Assembly (NCBI GenBank): GCA_030538115.1
Contig: JAUNUP010000024.1
Coordinates: forward strand, 1 to 42,875
Reading direction: 5' to 3'
DNA from: Dermatophilus congolensis
GTDB lineage: Bacteria; Actinomycetota; Actinomycetes; Actinomycetales; Dermatophilaceae
Length of the DNA: 42,875 bases
Program-made: the position numbers and the translations under genes
Shown here: piece after piece, positions 29,650 through 38,941 of the stretch
Numbering within the stretch: position 1 is the first letter of the stretch
How the letters are laid out: every line of letters begins with the position of its first letter
The notes under the pieces: generated by a model
The model's database searches: none
What the model was told of the DNA's origin: nothing
The model's input: the letters and a program-made list of their open reading frames with translations, nothing else

Positions 29650-30930
29650 ATGAGCACGCGCACCTTCGCACGGCACCGCAGCACGGCTGCCGTGGTCGCC
29701 GGGGCGCTCGTCGTCGTCGGCGTCGCAGGTCTGGGAACCGTCGCCGGGTCGCAGCGCGGCGACGCGCAACAGCAGTTGTCCGCTGCCAACGGAGCGGCTC
29801 CGTACGGAATCGGCGAGGTGGCCCCCTCCCGGGGCATCGAGAACAGCGAGGGCACCGAGAGCACCCAGTCGCAGAACGGTCGAGACCTTGACAGCCTCGG
29901 GTATTACGACGAGAACGGCGACTTCGTGCACCCGTGGGAGCAGGGCGGGCGCTATGCTCCTGCACCGTCGGATCGGCGCAGGCAGGGCACGCCCTGGAGC
30001 ACCCAGCGCGGTGCCACCACCGAGATCGACCGTGGCGTGCGGATGTCCTCGGCTCCGGGAGTCGTGCTCATCGACACCAAAACCAGTGCAGGCGAGGGCC
30101 TCGGTACGGGCATGGTGCTCACCGCCGACGGCCAGGTGCTGACCAACTACCACGTGGTCGAGGGATCCGAATCGGTGCAGGTCACCGTGTCCGACACCGG
30201 GCGGTCGTATTCAGCGAAGGTGCTCGGTGCCGACAAGGTGCGTGACGTGGCTCTTCTGCAGCTCGACGGCGCCGACAAGCTCGCGACCGTCACGGTCTCG
30301 GAGGCCGCTGCCCGCCTCGGCGACACCGTTTACGCGGTCGGAAACGGCAACGGTCAGGGCTTTCTCACCCGCCTCGACGGCAAGGTGACCGGTGTCAACC
30401 AGGCGATCGACGTCTCCGAGGGTGCGATGTTCGGCCCGTCGGTGAAGCTCGACAACCTCATCGAGACCGACGCCGATGTGGTGCCCGGCTACTCCGGTGG
30501 TCCGCTGCTCGACGCGAAGGGCCAGGTCATCGGGGTCACGACGGCCGCCTCCGTCGGTCGCAGCATCGACGGATACGCGACGCCCATCGGCGAGGCGATG
30601 GGCGTAGTCGAGCAGGTGCGCAGCGGTCGGGAGGGCGGCAACGTACGCATCGGGCCCAAGGGCGCCCTCGGTGTGCAGGTGGCCACCGACCCGCAGGTTC
30701 GGGGAGGTGTGGTCGTCGGTCTGCCGGAGGGGTCCGCCGCGGCCGGTGCCGGTATCGCCCGCGGCGACGTCATCACCGCGATCGACGGCGAGCGCGTGGG
30801 ATCGGGCGATCAGCTCGCCTCCGCGGTCGGGGCTCTCGAGCCGGGCACCCAGGTCGAAGTGACCTGGCAGACCACGGCGGGCAGCACCCGCACCGCGACG
30901 GTGACGCTCGGGACGAGTCCCGTCAACTGA
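29650..30930 (+). CDS. Membrane-anchored HtrA/DegP-type serine protease with PDZ domain
   Basis: A 426-residue protein from ATG at 29650 with AGGAGG upstream. One N-terminal membrane helix (STAAVVAGALVVVGVAGLG) is followed by a long Gly/Gln/Ser-rich outside linker. The trypsin-fold catalytic triad is H168 (LTNYHVVEG), D199 (VRDVALLQLD) and S282 (PGYSGGPLLD). The PDZ domain (about 325-420) contains VVGLPEGSAAAGAGIARGDV-ITAIDG. Such proteases handle misfolded envelope proteins. The last codons lie in a 17-bp tandem repeat shared with the end of the converging gene. Confidence 0.92.
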   Translation: MSTRTFARHRSTAAVVAGALVVVGVAGLGTVAGSQRGDAQQQLSAANGAAPYGIGEVAPSRGIENSEGTESTQSQNGRDLDSLGYYDENGDFVHPWEQGGRYAPAPSDRRRQGTPWSTQRGATTEIDRGVRMSSAPGVVLIDTKTSAGEGLGTGMVLTADGQVLTNYHVVEGSESVQVTVSDTGRSYSAKVLGADKVRDVALLQLDGADKLATVTVSEAAARLGDTVYAVGNGNGQGFLTRLDGKVTGVNQAIDVSEGAMFGPSVKLDNLIETDADVVPGYSGGPLLDAKGQVIGVTTAASVGRSIDGYATPIGEAMGVVEQVRSGREGGNVRIGPKGALGVQVATDPQVRGGVVVGLPEGSAAAGAGIARGDVITAIDGERVGSGDQLASAVGALEPGTQVEVTWQTTAGSTRTATVTLGTSPVN

Positions 30931-30950
30931 CCTGTCCCGTCAACTGACCT
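30917..30950. repeat. Perfect 17-bp tandem duplication across two converging gene ends
   Basis: GTCCCGTCAACTGACCT occurs at 30917-30933 and again at 30934-30950. It contains the stop codon of the protease gene and, on the other strand, the stop of the O-antigen-ligase-like gene. Either copy alone could supply both stops. Confidence 0.85.
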
Positions 30951-32331
30951 CGGTGTGGTCGTCGGCGTGGCACCGCGAGTGCGCGGCTGCGACGCCGATG
31001 ACCACCGCCATGAGCAGCGCGATGCGCACGGCGTTCGACGGATGGTCGACCATGCTGAACGCCGCGAACCCGGCCAGTGCGGCCCCCAGCGGCGGAGCGG
31101 CGGGGCAGGCGCGGAAGGCGGCTTTCACGACGAGTGACGCGGCGGCGAGCGACACGGCGATCACGGCGAGCCCTCCGAGCAGGCCCGTGTCGACGAACCA
31201 AGCGAGCCACAGGTTGTGGGCGTGCTGAAAGGTGGGGCCGTCGGCGATCTGCGCGATGCGCGCCCCCGATGCTCCCAGCCCCACCCCGAGGGGATTCTCG
31301 GAGACGAGTCGGCCGGCCGCCCTCCACGCGTCGCCGCGCGGCCCCGCACTGCCGCCCAACGCGACGTAGAGCGCCACGGCGGCGAGCAGGGTGCCGCCCG
31401 CCCAGGCCGCGGCCGCGATCGCCCATCGGTTCGGACGCCGCAGTATCAGCCAGACAGCCCCGGCAACGACGAGGGCCGCGATACCGCCGCGCGAGGCGGT
31501 GGCGAGCATCGCGCCGACGCCGAGCACGGCCACGACAGGAGTGGCGAAGCGCCAGCCCGGCGTCGTCAAGCGCGACGCGGCGGTCAACGCGAGGGGGAGC
31601 AGCAGGAGGACGACGGCCGCCAGCAGGTTCGGGTTGGCGGAGGTGCCGTTGGCGCGCACCATCGCGCCCGGCACGCAGGCGTCGAGTTCGCCGAACAGCG
31701 AGGCCCGGCAGAACCCCGTCGGGGTGCCGTTGACCGACTGGCTGATGCCGACGGCCGCCGTCGTCACGAGGGCGAGCAGGGCGGCGGCGAACACCGCCTC
31801 CGTGTGTGAAGGACTCAGGCGGCACAGACCCCACGCGAGCACGCCCGCGGCGGCCGCCGTCAACAGGCCGCGCCATTCGGGCCACCCTGCGCCCAGCCCG
31901 TACGACACAGCGGCACTCACGACGACCAGCGCGAATAGAGCCGTGCCGAGCCCGAGCGGAGGGAAGGGCAGCGGCGTGCGCGCAGTCCCGTGCTCCGTGT
32001 GGGCGGCGCGTCGGCGGGCCAGTGCCTCGACGGCGAGCGCCCCGAGCCCGACGGCCAGCACGAGACGCAGGGGAGTGACGAACCAGAGCATCGCCGTATC
32101 GGGTACGGCATCGACGAGCACCTCGGCCAACACCACTAGCAAGGCGGCCAGCGCCACGCCCGTCGCAACAGCCCGCAACCGCGCGTACCCCCGGTTGACG
32201 GAGGCGGATTCGCGGTCGGCGGCTCCCGCATCCGGTCGCGTCAGCGGAGGCATACCCACCGCGCTGCCGAGGAGGTGCAGGCGTCGGGTCAGGGGTTTCG
32301 AGCGTGCGCGTGGAGCGGCGGAAGTGGCCAC
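30940..32331 (-). CDS. O-antigen ligase/polymerase (Wzy_C) family membrane protein
   Basis: About 463 residues with roughly ten or more membrane helices, for example GVALAALLVVLAEVLVDAV, LGTALFALVVVSAAVSYGL and NLLAAVVLLLLPLALTA. The signature of the Wzy_C/WaaL group is present: LATASRGGIAALVVAGAVWL, RLVSENPLGVGLG and FQHAHNLWLAWFVDTGLLGG. These proteins join sugar polymers to lipid or protein acceptors on the outer membrane face. The start is uncertain: GTG at 32331 or ATG at 32253; frames reaching 32646 are not family-like. It follows the GH31 gene on the same strand. Confidence 0.82.
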   Translation of the reverse strand: MATSAAPRARSKPLTRRLHLLGSAVGMPPLTRPDAGAADRESASVNRGYARLRAVATGVALAALLVVLAEVLVDAVPDTAMLWFVTPLRLVLAVGLGALAVEALARRRAAHTEHGTARTPLPFPPLGLGTALFALVVVSAAVSYGLGAGWPEWRGLLTAAAAGVLAWGLCRLSPSHTEAVFAAALLALVTTAAVGISQSVNGTPTGFCRASLFGELDACVPGAMVRANGTSANPNLLAAVVLLLLPLALTAASRLTTPGWRFATPVVAVLGVGAMLATASRGGIAALVVAGAVWLILRRPNRWAIAAAAWAGGTLLAAVALYVALGGSAGPRGDAWRAAGRLVSENPLGVGLGASGARIAQIADGPTFQHAHNLWLAWFVDTGLLGGLAVIAVSLAAASLVVKAAFRACPAAPPLGAALAGFAAFSMVDHPSNAVRIALLMAVVIGVAAAHSRCHADDHTEVS

Positions 32332-32438
32332 GACACCAGTTCTCGCACGTCGAATCGAACAGTCAGCCAGAGCAGGGCAAACGGCGAGCCTCGCGCCGGG
32401 GAATGTCAGCCGTCGGTCGCCTGACCAGTACGCGTCTA

Positions 32439-34919
32439 CTATCTCCCCGGCGCGGCCACCGCGACGTCTGCGACGGTCTGTCCTGCGTCTCCTGAATCTC
32501 CTGGCACGAGTACGAGACGGCGTCGCTCGCCCTCCGGAAGCGTCACCACGAGCCGGCCCCAGGTCGGGGTGCGGCGCCCCTGCTTCGTGATGCTCACGCG
32601 CACGGACTCGGCATCGCTCGTCATCGTCCACCGGTACACGGCGCAATCATCTGCGGCGTAACCGAAGCCGACGCCGTCGTCGTCGAACGCGACGCCGGTC
32701 GTCGTGACTTCGCCGCATTCCGGCGGAGCGGGCCACAGTTCGAGTTCGCGCGTCGTGTCCGCCGACGCGTCGTGCAGGGACACGGGCGCCGCAGCCCCGG
32801 CGGTGAGCACCCCGCCTCCGGCACGCACGAACAGCGGCAGATGCCCGAGCGGAGCAGGCACAACGACCGTCGAGCCGGGGGCGTACCAAGCGCCGTCGGC
32901 GCGGTGGAACCAGCCGTACGAGTGTGCCGACCTGGGTAGATAGACCTCGCGCTCGGTTGCTCCGGGCCTCACCACGGGGGCGACGAGCAGATCGTCGCCG
33001 ACGAGGTAGTCGTCGCACTCCTCGTACGCGGCCGGGTCGTCCTCGAAGGCGGCGAAGCGCGGCCGGATCATCGGGGTACCGTCGCTGTGGGCCCGCCACA
33101 GCAGGGTATACAGGTGCGGCAGCAGCTCGTACCGCAGCCGGAGGGCGGCGCGCACGTGCTCGGTCGCCGACGGGTGACTCCACGGCTCGGTGACGCTGCC
33201 GTCGTCGTTCCACGAGTGAATCGTGAACCGCGGCAGCAGCGCACAGCTCTGTACCCAGCGGATCAGCAGTTCGGGGTCGGGCTGCGGACCCGAGAATCCG
33301 CCCGCGTCGTGGCCGAAATTGAGCAGGCCCGACATGCTCATCCCCACGCCCATGCGGATGTTGAACCGCAGCGACTCCCAGCTCGTCGCGTTGTCGCCCG
33401 ACCAGGTCTGGGCGTAGCGCTGCAAGCCGAGCGGCCCCGACCGGGTGATGAGGTAAGGGCGCGTCTCGGGGGAGTGGGCCCGTTGCGCCTCCATCGAGGT
33501 GCGGCTCATCAGCAGCGCGTGCAGGGGCCGTACCGCGCGCATCGGGATCGGTGAGCCGTCGCCCGCGCACATGACCTCGTCGTCCCAGACCTCGTATTCG
33601 TTGTTGTCGTTCCAGGTTGCCGCGATGCCGACGTCGAGCAACCGCCCCACGTGTTCACCCCACCAGGCACGAGCCGCGGGGTTCGTGAAGTCGAGGTGAG
33701 AGCCGAGGTCGCCCCAGAAATACGACAGTTCCGGGCGCTGTACACCGTCGGCACCGTCGTCGTCGGTGACGTACGCGAACGCGCCGGTCTCACGCACCTC
33801 GTCGTACATCGGGTGGTTGCGCAGCAGGCACGGTTTGATGTTGGCCACGAGGGGCATCCCGGCGTCCGTGAATTCCGCTGCCGTCGCCGCCGGGTCGGGA
33901 AACTTGTCGCGATTCCACGTGAACACGTACCGCTTGTCGCCGATCGACGTGTAACCGCTGCTCAGCTGAAACGAGTCACACGGGATGTCGTGCTCGCGGC
34001 ACCCGTCGAGAAATTCACGCAGCCGCACGGAGGCGTCGGGCGCGTCGGTGTAGGCCATCGTCGAGCCGCTGTACCCCAGCGACCATCTGGGCGGAAACGC
34101 GACCCCGCCGGTGAGACGCACCGCGGTTCGGGTGACGTCGTCGATGCGGTCTTCGGCGAAGAGGTAGTAGTCGAGGTCACCGCACTCGGCTCGATAGCGC
34201 CGATAGGGGGCGTGGTAGTTGTCGCGTTCGAGCCCCAGGTCGACGCTGCCGGTGGCCAGGTTGTCGTAGATCATGCCGAACGGCACGGCACCGCCGGTCG
34301 TGATGGTGAACGGCACGTGGCCGTACAGCGGGTCGGTGCGCTCGGCGTCGTACCCCAGCGCGTCCAGAGCCCGCAGGTCGAACCGTCGCCCCGTGCGCTC
34401 CAGGTCGCCGGAGCGGATGCCCAGACCCCAGTACCGGTGTTGCGCAGGCCGGTCCTGGTAGTGCTCCACCACTCCGGTGCCCCAAGTCACGCCGACGCCC
34501 CCGTTACCACTCACGAGGTAGGCGCCGGTGAGTCGGTCGCCGACGAGCCGCTGCCAGTCGTCGGTGTCGGCGCTCGAGTGCGTGTACCAGGTCAGACGCA
34601 GTGGCTCCTGCTCCACGACGACGCGTAGCCGCGGACCCGAGACCGAGACCGCGCCGTCGACACCAGCAGGGGCCTCCACTGTGACCTGCGGGTTCGTGAA
34701 TCCGTCGAGGTCGTCCCGCGGCCGTCCTGCCCACGGGCAGTCGCCCGACGGCACGACCATCCACGTCCGGTCGACGAGCGAGACGCCGCCGGGTACGAGT
34801 CGCACCCGGCCGAGACGATCGTCGAGGATCTGCACGTCGAGCCGATGTCGCCCGTCGACCGTTGCAGTGATCCCCTGGGGGGTTGCGGCGAATTCGGTCA
34901 GTCGGGCGGCGAAGGCCAT
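32439..34919 (-). CDS. Glycoside hydrolase family 31 protein (alpha-glucosidase-like)
   Basis: An 826-residue protein. An N-terminal beta-sandwich (to about 270) is followed by the GH31 barrel: PPRWSLGYSGSTMAYTDAPD, the nucleophile D438 in ATWNDNNEYEVW, and the acid/base D509 in TWSGDNATSWESLRFNIRMG. C-terminal beta domains follow (GDDLLVAPVVRPGATEREVY-LP). The nucleophile loop reads WNDNNE where typical alpha-glucosidases have WNDMNE, pointing to a less common subfamily and perhaps a different sugar. No signal peptide, so it acts in the cytosol. It starts directly after the stop of the DedA-like gene with no gap. Confidence 0.93.
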   Translation of the reverse strand: MAFAARLTEFAATPQGITATVDGRHRLDVQILDDRLGRVRLVPGGVSLVDRTWMVVPSGDCPWAGRPRDDLDGFTNPQVTVEAPAGVDGAVSVSGPRLRVVVEQEPLRLTWYTHSSADTDDWQRLVGDRLTGAYLVSGNGGVGVTWGTGVVEHYQDRPAQHRYWGLGIRSGDLERTGRRFDLRALDALGYDAERTDPLYGHVPFTITTGGAVPFGMIYDNLATGSVDLGLERDNYHAPYRRYRAECGDLDYYLFAEDRIDDVTRTAVRLTGGVAFPPRWSLGYSGSTMAYTDAPDASVRLREFLDGCREHDIPCDSFQLSSGYTSIGDKRYVFTWNRDKFPDPAATAAEFTDAGMPLVANIKPCLLRNHPMYDEVRETGAFAYVTDDDGADGVQRPELSYFWGDLGSHLDFTNPAARAWWGEHVGRLLDVGIAATWNDNNEYEVWDDEVMCAGDGSPIPMRAVRPLHALLMSRTSMEAQRAHSPETRPYLITRSGPLGLQRYAQTWSGDNATSWESLRFNIRMGVGMSMSGLLNFGHDAGGFSGPQPDPELLIRWVQSCALLPRFTIHSWNDDGSVTEPWSHPSATEHVRAALRLRYELLPHLYTLLWRAHSDGTPMIRPRFAAFEDDPAAYEECDDYLVGDDLLVAPVVRPGATEREVYLPRSAHSYGWFHRADGAWYAPGSTVVVPAPLGHLPLFVRAGGGVLTAGAAAPVSLHDASADTTRELELWPAPPECGEVTTTGVAFDDDGVGFGYAADDCAVYRWTMTSDAESVRVSITKQGRRTPTWGRLVVTLPEGERRRLVLVPGDSGDAGQTVADVAVAAPGR

Positions 34920-35426
34920 CTACGACTCCACAGACTCGGTGTCACGTTTCGGTGAGCGGCGCAGGCCCCACCAGGTTGCCCCGCCGAGAAGGAGAAGCGC
35001 AACGACGAGGATGGCCCAGGGGGAGCGAGCCGCGAGCGCGACAGTCGTCTCCCACGCCGCGAACCCGATCGTCGTGTAGATGGTCGCCCAGGCCATCGAC
35101 CCCACGAGCGCAGCGGGCTCGTAGCGCCACAGCGGCATGCGCATGACACCAGCCGCGACCTGCACCATCGACTGGAAACCGATGGTGAGGTAGCTCAGGG
35201 CCACGCCGATCATGCCCCAGCGGGCGACGAACCCCTCGGCGCTGACCATGCCGGGGCCGGTGAACCGGTCGGCGAATCGCGAGCGACGGCCTCCCTCAGC
35301 AATACCGCGGCCGATCGCGTACATGGCGTTGCCGCGCGCGAAACCACCGAACAAGAAGAAAATCCACAGGGCGACGAACGGCAGGTCTGCCATCCACGCG
35401 CCGATAGCGTCGACGACCGCCGTCAT
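34920..35426 (-). CDS. DedA/VTT-domain-like small membrane protein
   Basis: A 168-residue protein from ATG at 35426, overlapping the alaA stop (ATGA). Helices: FVALWIFFLFGGFARGNAMY, RWGMIGVALSYLTIGFQSMV, AALVGSMAWATIYTTIGFAA and WAILVVALLLLGGATWWGLR. The GPGMVSAEGFVARWG stretch followed by a helix and W-x-x-x-AxxxGSMAWATIY resembles the VTT core of DedA proteins, which flip lipids across the membrane. It is shorter than typical DedA (about 200). The stop directly abuts the GH31 start, so the three genes form one transcription unit. Confidence 0.72.
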   Translation of the reverse strand: MTAVVDAIGAWMADLPFVALWIFFLFGGFARGNAMYAIGRGIAEGGRRSRFADRFTGPGMVSAEGFVARWGMIGVALSYLTIGFQSMVQVAAGVMRMPLWRYEPAALVGSMAWATIYTTIGFAAWETTVALAARSPWAILVVALLLLGGATWWGLRRSPKRDTESVES

Positions 35427-36643
35427 GCGGCTACCGGTCTGCGGCGTTCGAGGAAGCGGCCGATGCGGCCGATCGCCTCCCGCAGATCCTCGACACGCGG
35501 CAGGGTGACGAGCCTGAAATGGTCGGGCGCCTTCCAGTTCAGGCCGCTGCCCTGCACGACGAGTACCCGCTCCTCGCGCAGCAGTTCGAGCGCGAACTGC
35601 TCGTCGTCCTCGATCGGGTAAACCGCGGGGTCGAGCCTCGGAAAGATGTACATAGCGCCCTTGGGCACCGTGGTCGTGACGCCTGGGATCGCGCGCAGCA
35701 TCTCGACCGCGACGTTGCGTTGTTCGAGCAGACGCCCGCCGGGCAGCACGAGGTCTGTGATGCTCTGATGACCGCCGAGACACGTGCTGATCACGTGCTG
35801 CGCCGGGTGGTTGGCGCACAAGCGCATGTTGGTGAGCATGTCGATGCCGGCGAGGTAGCCGCGTGCGTTCTCACGAGGGCCGGTGACGAACATCCACCCG
35901 GCTCGGAAACCTGCGACGCGGTAGGCCTTGCTCAGCCCGTTGTAGGTGAGGCAGAGCAGGTCGGGGGCGAGCGGCGCGAGGTGCACGTGCTCGGCGTCGT
36001 CGTACAGAACCTTGTCGTAGATCTCGTCGGCGAACAGGATCAACTCATGCTCGCGGGCGATCTTCACGATGCCTTCGAGCACCTTCTTGCTGTACACGGC
36101 ACCGGTGGGGTTGTTCGGGTTGATCACGACGATGCCACGGGTGCGGTCGGTGATCTTGGCCCGCATGTCTTCGAGGTCGGGCTCCCAGTCCTTCTCCTCG
36201 TCGCAGAGGTAGTGCACGGGCGTGCCGCCGGAGAGCGAGATCGACGCCGTCCACAGCGGATAGTCGGGAGCCGGCACGAGGATCTCGTCGCCGTTGTTGA
36301 GCAGCGCCTGCATCGAGATCGTGATGAGCTCGCTCACCCCGTTACCGAGATACACGTCGTCGACGTCGAACTCGTATCCGCGCTGTTCGTAGTGCTGAAC
36401 GACCGCGCGGCGCGCCAGGATGTTGCCCTTGCTGTCGGAATATCCGACCGCGCTGTTCGCCATCTTCTTGAAGTCGACGAGAATCTCCTCCGGCGCCTCG
36501 AATCCGAAGGGCGCCGGGTTGCCGATGTTGAGCTTGAGTACGCGGTAGCCCTCGTCCTCCATGCGCTTGGCCTCGTTGAGTACGGGGCCGCGGATGGCGT
36601 AGTGGACGTCGTCGAGCTTGGCTGACTGGGGGACCGGACGCAT
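35423..36643 (-). CDS. alaA: PLP-dependent class I aminotransferase, AlaA-type
   Basis: A 406-residue protein: LKLNIGNPAPFGFEAPEEIL, YSDSKGNILARRAVVQHYEQ, VYLGNGVSELITISMQALLN, PNNPTGAVYSKKVLEGIVKI, LFADEIYDKVLYDD and the PLP lysine in YNGLSKAYRVAGFRAGWM. These agree closely with AlaA, the main glutamate-pyruvate aminotransferase that makes alanine. The first gene of the minus-strand run alaA, DedA-like, GH31. The 380-bp region upstream contains a strong stem and small inverted repeats. Confidence 0.95.
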   Translation of the reverse strand: MRPVPQSAKLDDVHYAIRGPVLNEAKRMEDEGYRVLKLNIGNPAPFGFEAPEEILVDFKKMANSAVGYSDSKGNILARRAVVQHYEQRGYEFDVDDVYLGNGVSELITISMQALLNNGDEILVPAPDYPLWTASISLSGGTPVHYLCDEEKDWEPDLEDMRAKITDRTRGIVVINPNNPTGAVYSKKVLEGIVKIAREHELILFADEIYDKVLYDDAEHVHLAPLAPDLLCLTYNGLSKAYRVAGFRAGWMFVTGPRENARGYLAGIDMLTNMRLCANHPAQHVISTCLGGHQSITDLVLPGGRLLEQRNVAVEMLRAIPGVTTTVPKGAMYIFPRLDPAVYPIEDDEQFALELLREERVLVVQGSGLNWKAPDHFRLVTLPRVEDLREAIGRIGRFLERRRPVAA

Positions 36644-36772
36644 GGGGCCATTCTGGCATCGCCCACCTTCACCGACATACCGGTCTTGTCGCCCGCTCAG
36701 ACCTGCCGAGACGGGCCAATACCGCGCCTCGGCAACTGTGTTCGAACGCCTTCATGCTGCTCCCAGGCTTTT

Positions 36773-36791
36773 TTCACAATTGCCTTGTGAA
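36773..36791. promoter_or_regulatory. Inverted repeat TTCACAA-N5-TTGTGAA
   Basis: Perfect 7-bp arms with a 5-bp spacer, preceded by a run of six T. The arms resemble a CRP/FNR-type or TetR-type half-site spacing. It lies 129 bp upstream of alaA and 232 bp upstream of the ABC operon. Confidence 0.4.
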
Positions 36792-36818
36792 TCGTGCGGC
36801 CGCACCGATAGGTATGCG

Positions 36819-36862
36819 GATCGCGGAGGGGCGGCGGAGGAGGGGCCGCCGCCCCCTGCGAT
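36819..36862. repeat. Long GC-rich hairpin
   Basis: 36828-36837 (GGGGCGGCGG) pairs perfectly with 36846-36855. After a small internal bulge, GATCGC on the left pairs with GCGATC on the right, giving about 16-17 bp in all. It may be a leader-RNA structure or a terminator separating the two divergent units. Confidence 0.5.
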
Positions 36863-37023
36863 CCACCTATGTCTACGAGCTGTGCCGATCCGAGGCCCCG
36901 ACGTCACTACAGTTCCTTGACCTGCGGATATGACATTCCTCACGCGGCGCTTATGAGGCATTCACCGTGAACCGGTGAGATGGCGCAGCAGATTACGGCC
37001 TTGCTCGGGTCGATCGTTGAAGC

Positions 37024-37980
<957 letters not shown>

Positions 37981-38041
37981 GCCGCCCCCATCCACCCAAT
38001 CTCTGACCAGCCCGGATCGCACGTATCCGACACCGAAGGAC

Positions 38042-38941
38042 ATGACGATGAACGCTTCCACGTACGAGACCCCGGCGCGCGGGCTCGCCGCCGACACCGC
38101 CGACACCGCAAACGCAGCCAACACAACTGGCGCCGGCGCCGAACTCAGCCCTGGTCCCGGCACCGCGCCGGCCTCGCGTCTGCGGCAGCTCCGAGCCCTT
38201 GCCACCGCCGAGACCCGCGAACTGCTGCGCAACAAGGTCGCCCTGTTCAACAGCCTCGGCCTGCCACTCGTCATGGGGCTGATCGTGCTCGGGTTCGACA
38301 GCGAGGCACTGCCGATCGGTGTCTACTTTCCGATCATGGTCACGGGCACCGCCATCCTGTTCGTCGTCTACTACACGCTCGTCACAGCCGTGGTGGCCAG
38401 GCGGGAGTCGCTGCTGCTCAAACGACTTCGTTCGGGTGAGGCCGACGATGCGACGATTCTCTCCGGCATCGCGCTCCCCTTCGTCGTCGTCACGTTCGTG
38501 CAGTACCTCATCGCAGTCGCATTGGCCGCGGCGCTCTTCGACGCGAAACTCTCGATCCTGACCGTGGTCGCCGGCCTCGGGGTGATCGTGGCAGCGGTCG
38601 CGTTCGCGGCGATGGCCGTGGCCTCCAGCTCGTTCACCCGCACCGTCGAGCACGCCCAGATCAGCACGTTGCCGATCATCCTCGTGCCGCTCGTGTTCTC
38701 GGGGATGATGTTCCCGCTCGCGTTCATGCCCGACCCCATGCGTACGTTCGCCGAGTTCATGCCGCTGACCCCCGTTGTCGAGCTCATGCACCTGGGCATC
38801 GGCGGAATCACCACCGACGGTGAGGCCGTCTCCGGAATCGATGGCCTGGTTCACACGATCCGCCCGCTGCTCGTGCTGGTCGGCTGGATCCTTCTCGGTG
38901 CGTGGTTCACTCGTCGCATGGTGTGGGAGCCCCGGTCGTGA
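38042..38941 (+). CDS. ABC-2 type transporter permease
   Basis: A 299-residue membrane protein from ATG at 38042 with AAGGA upstream. After a disordered Ala/Thr-rich start, about six helices: GLPLVMGLIVLGFDSEALPI, VTGTAILFVVYYTLVTAVVA, TFVQYLIAVALAAALFDAKL, GVIVAAVAFAAMAVASSSFT, LPIILVPLVFSGMMFPLAFM and LLVLVGWILLGAWFTRRMVW. The FSGMMFPLAFMPD and PLTPVVELMHLG segments are typical of ABC-2 permeases. It forms an exporter with the preceding ATPase; its end overlaps the sensor-kinase start. Confidence 0.9.
   Translation: MTMNASTYETPARGLAADTADTANAANTTGAGAELSPGPGTAPASRLRQLRALATAETRELLRNKVALFNSLGLPLVMGLIVLGFDSEALPIGVYFPIMVTGTAILFVVYYTLVTAVVARRESLLLKRLRSGEADDATILSGIALPFVVVTFVQYLIAVALAAALFDAKLSILTVVAGLGVIVAAVAFAAMAVASSSFTRTVEHAQISTLPIILVPLVFSGMMFPLAFMPDPMRTFAEFMPLTPVVELMHLGIGGITTDGEAVSGIDGLVHTIRPLLVLVGWILLGAWFTRRMVWEPRS

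Larger units (their letters stand above)
36644..37023. other. 380-bp divergent control region upstream of alaA and the ABC operon
   Basis: No gene is supported. It holds a TTCACAA-N5-TTGTGAA inverted repeat (36773-36791), a long GC-rich stem (36819-36862) and a TCACCG-N5-CGGTGA inverted repeat (36962-36978) 45 bp before the ABC ATPase start. The latter is a plausible operator for the exporter operon. Confidence 0.55.

Noticed and set aside
33651..34628. 325-codon plus-strand frame opposite GH31
   Set aside because: Shadow of the GH31 gene; Val/Arg/Gly-rich with no motif.
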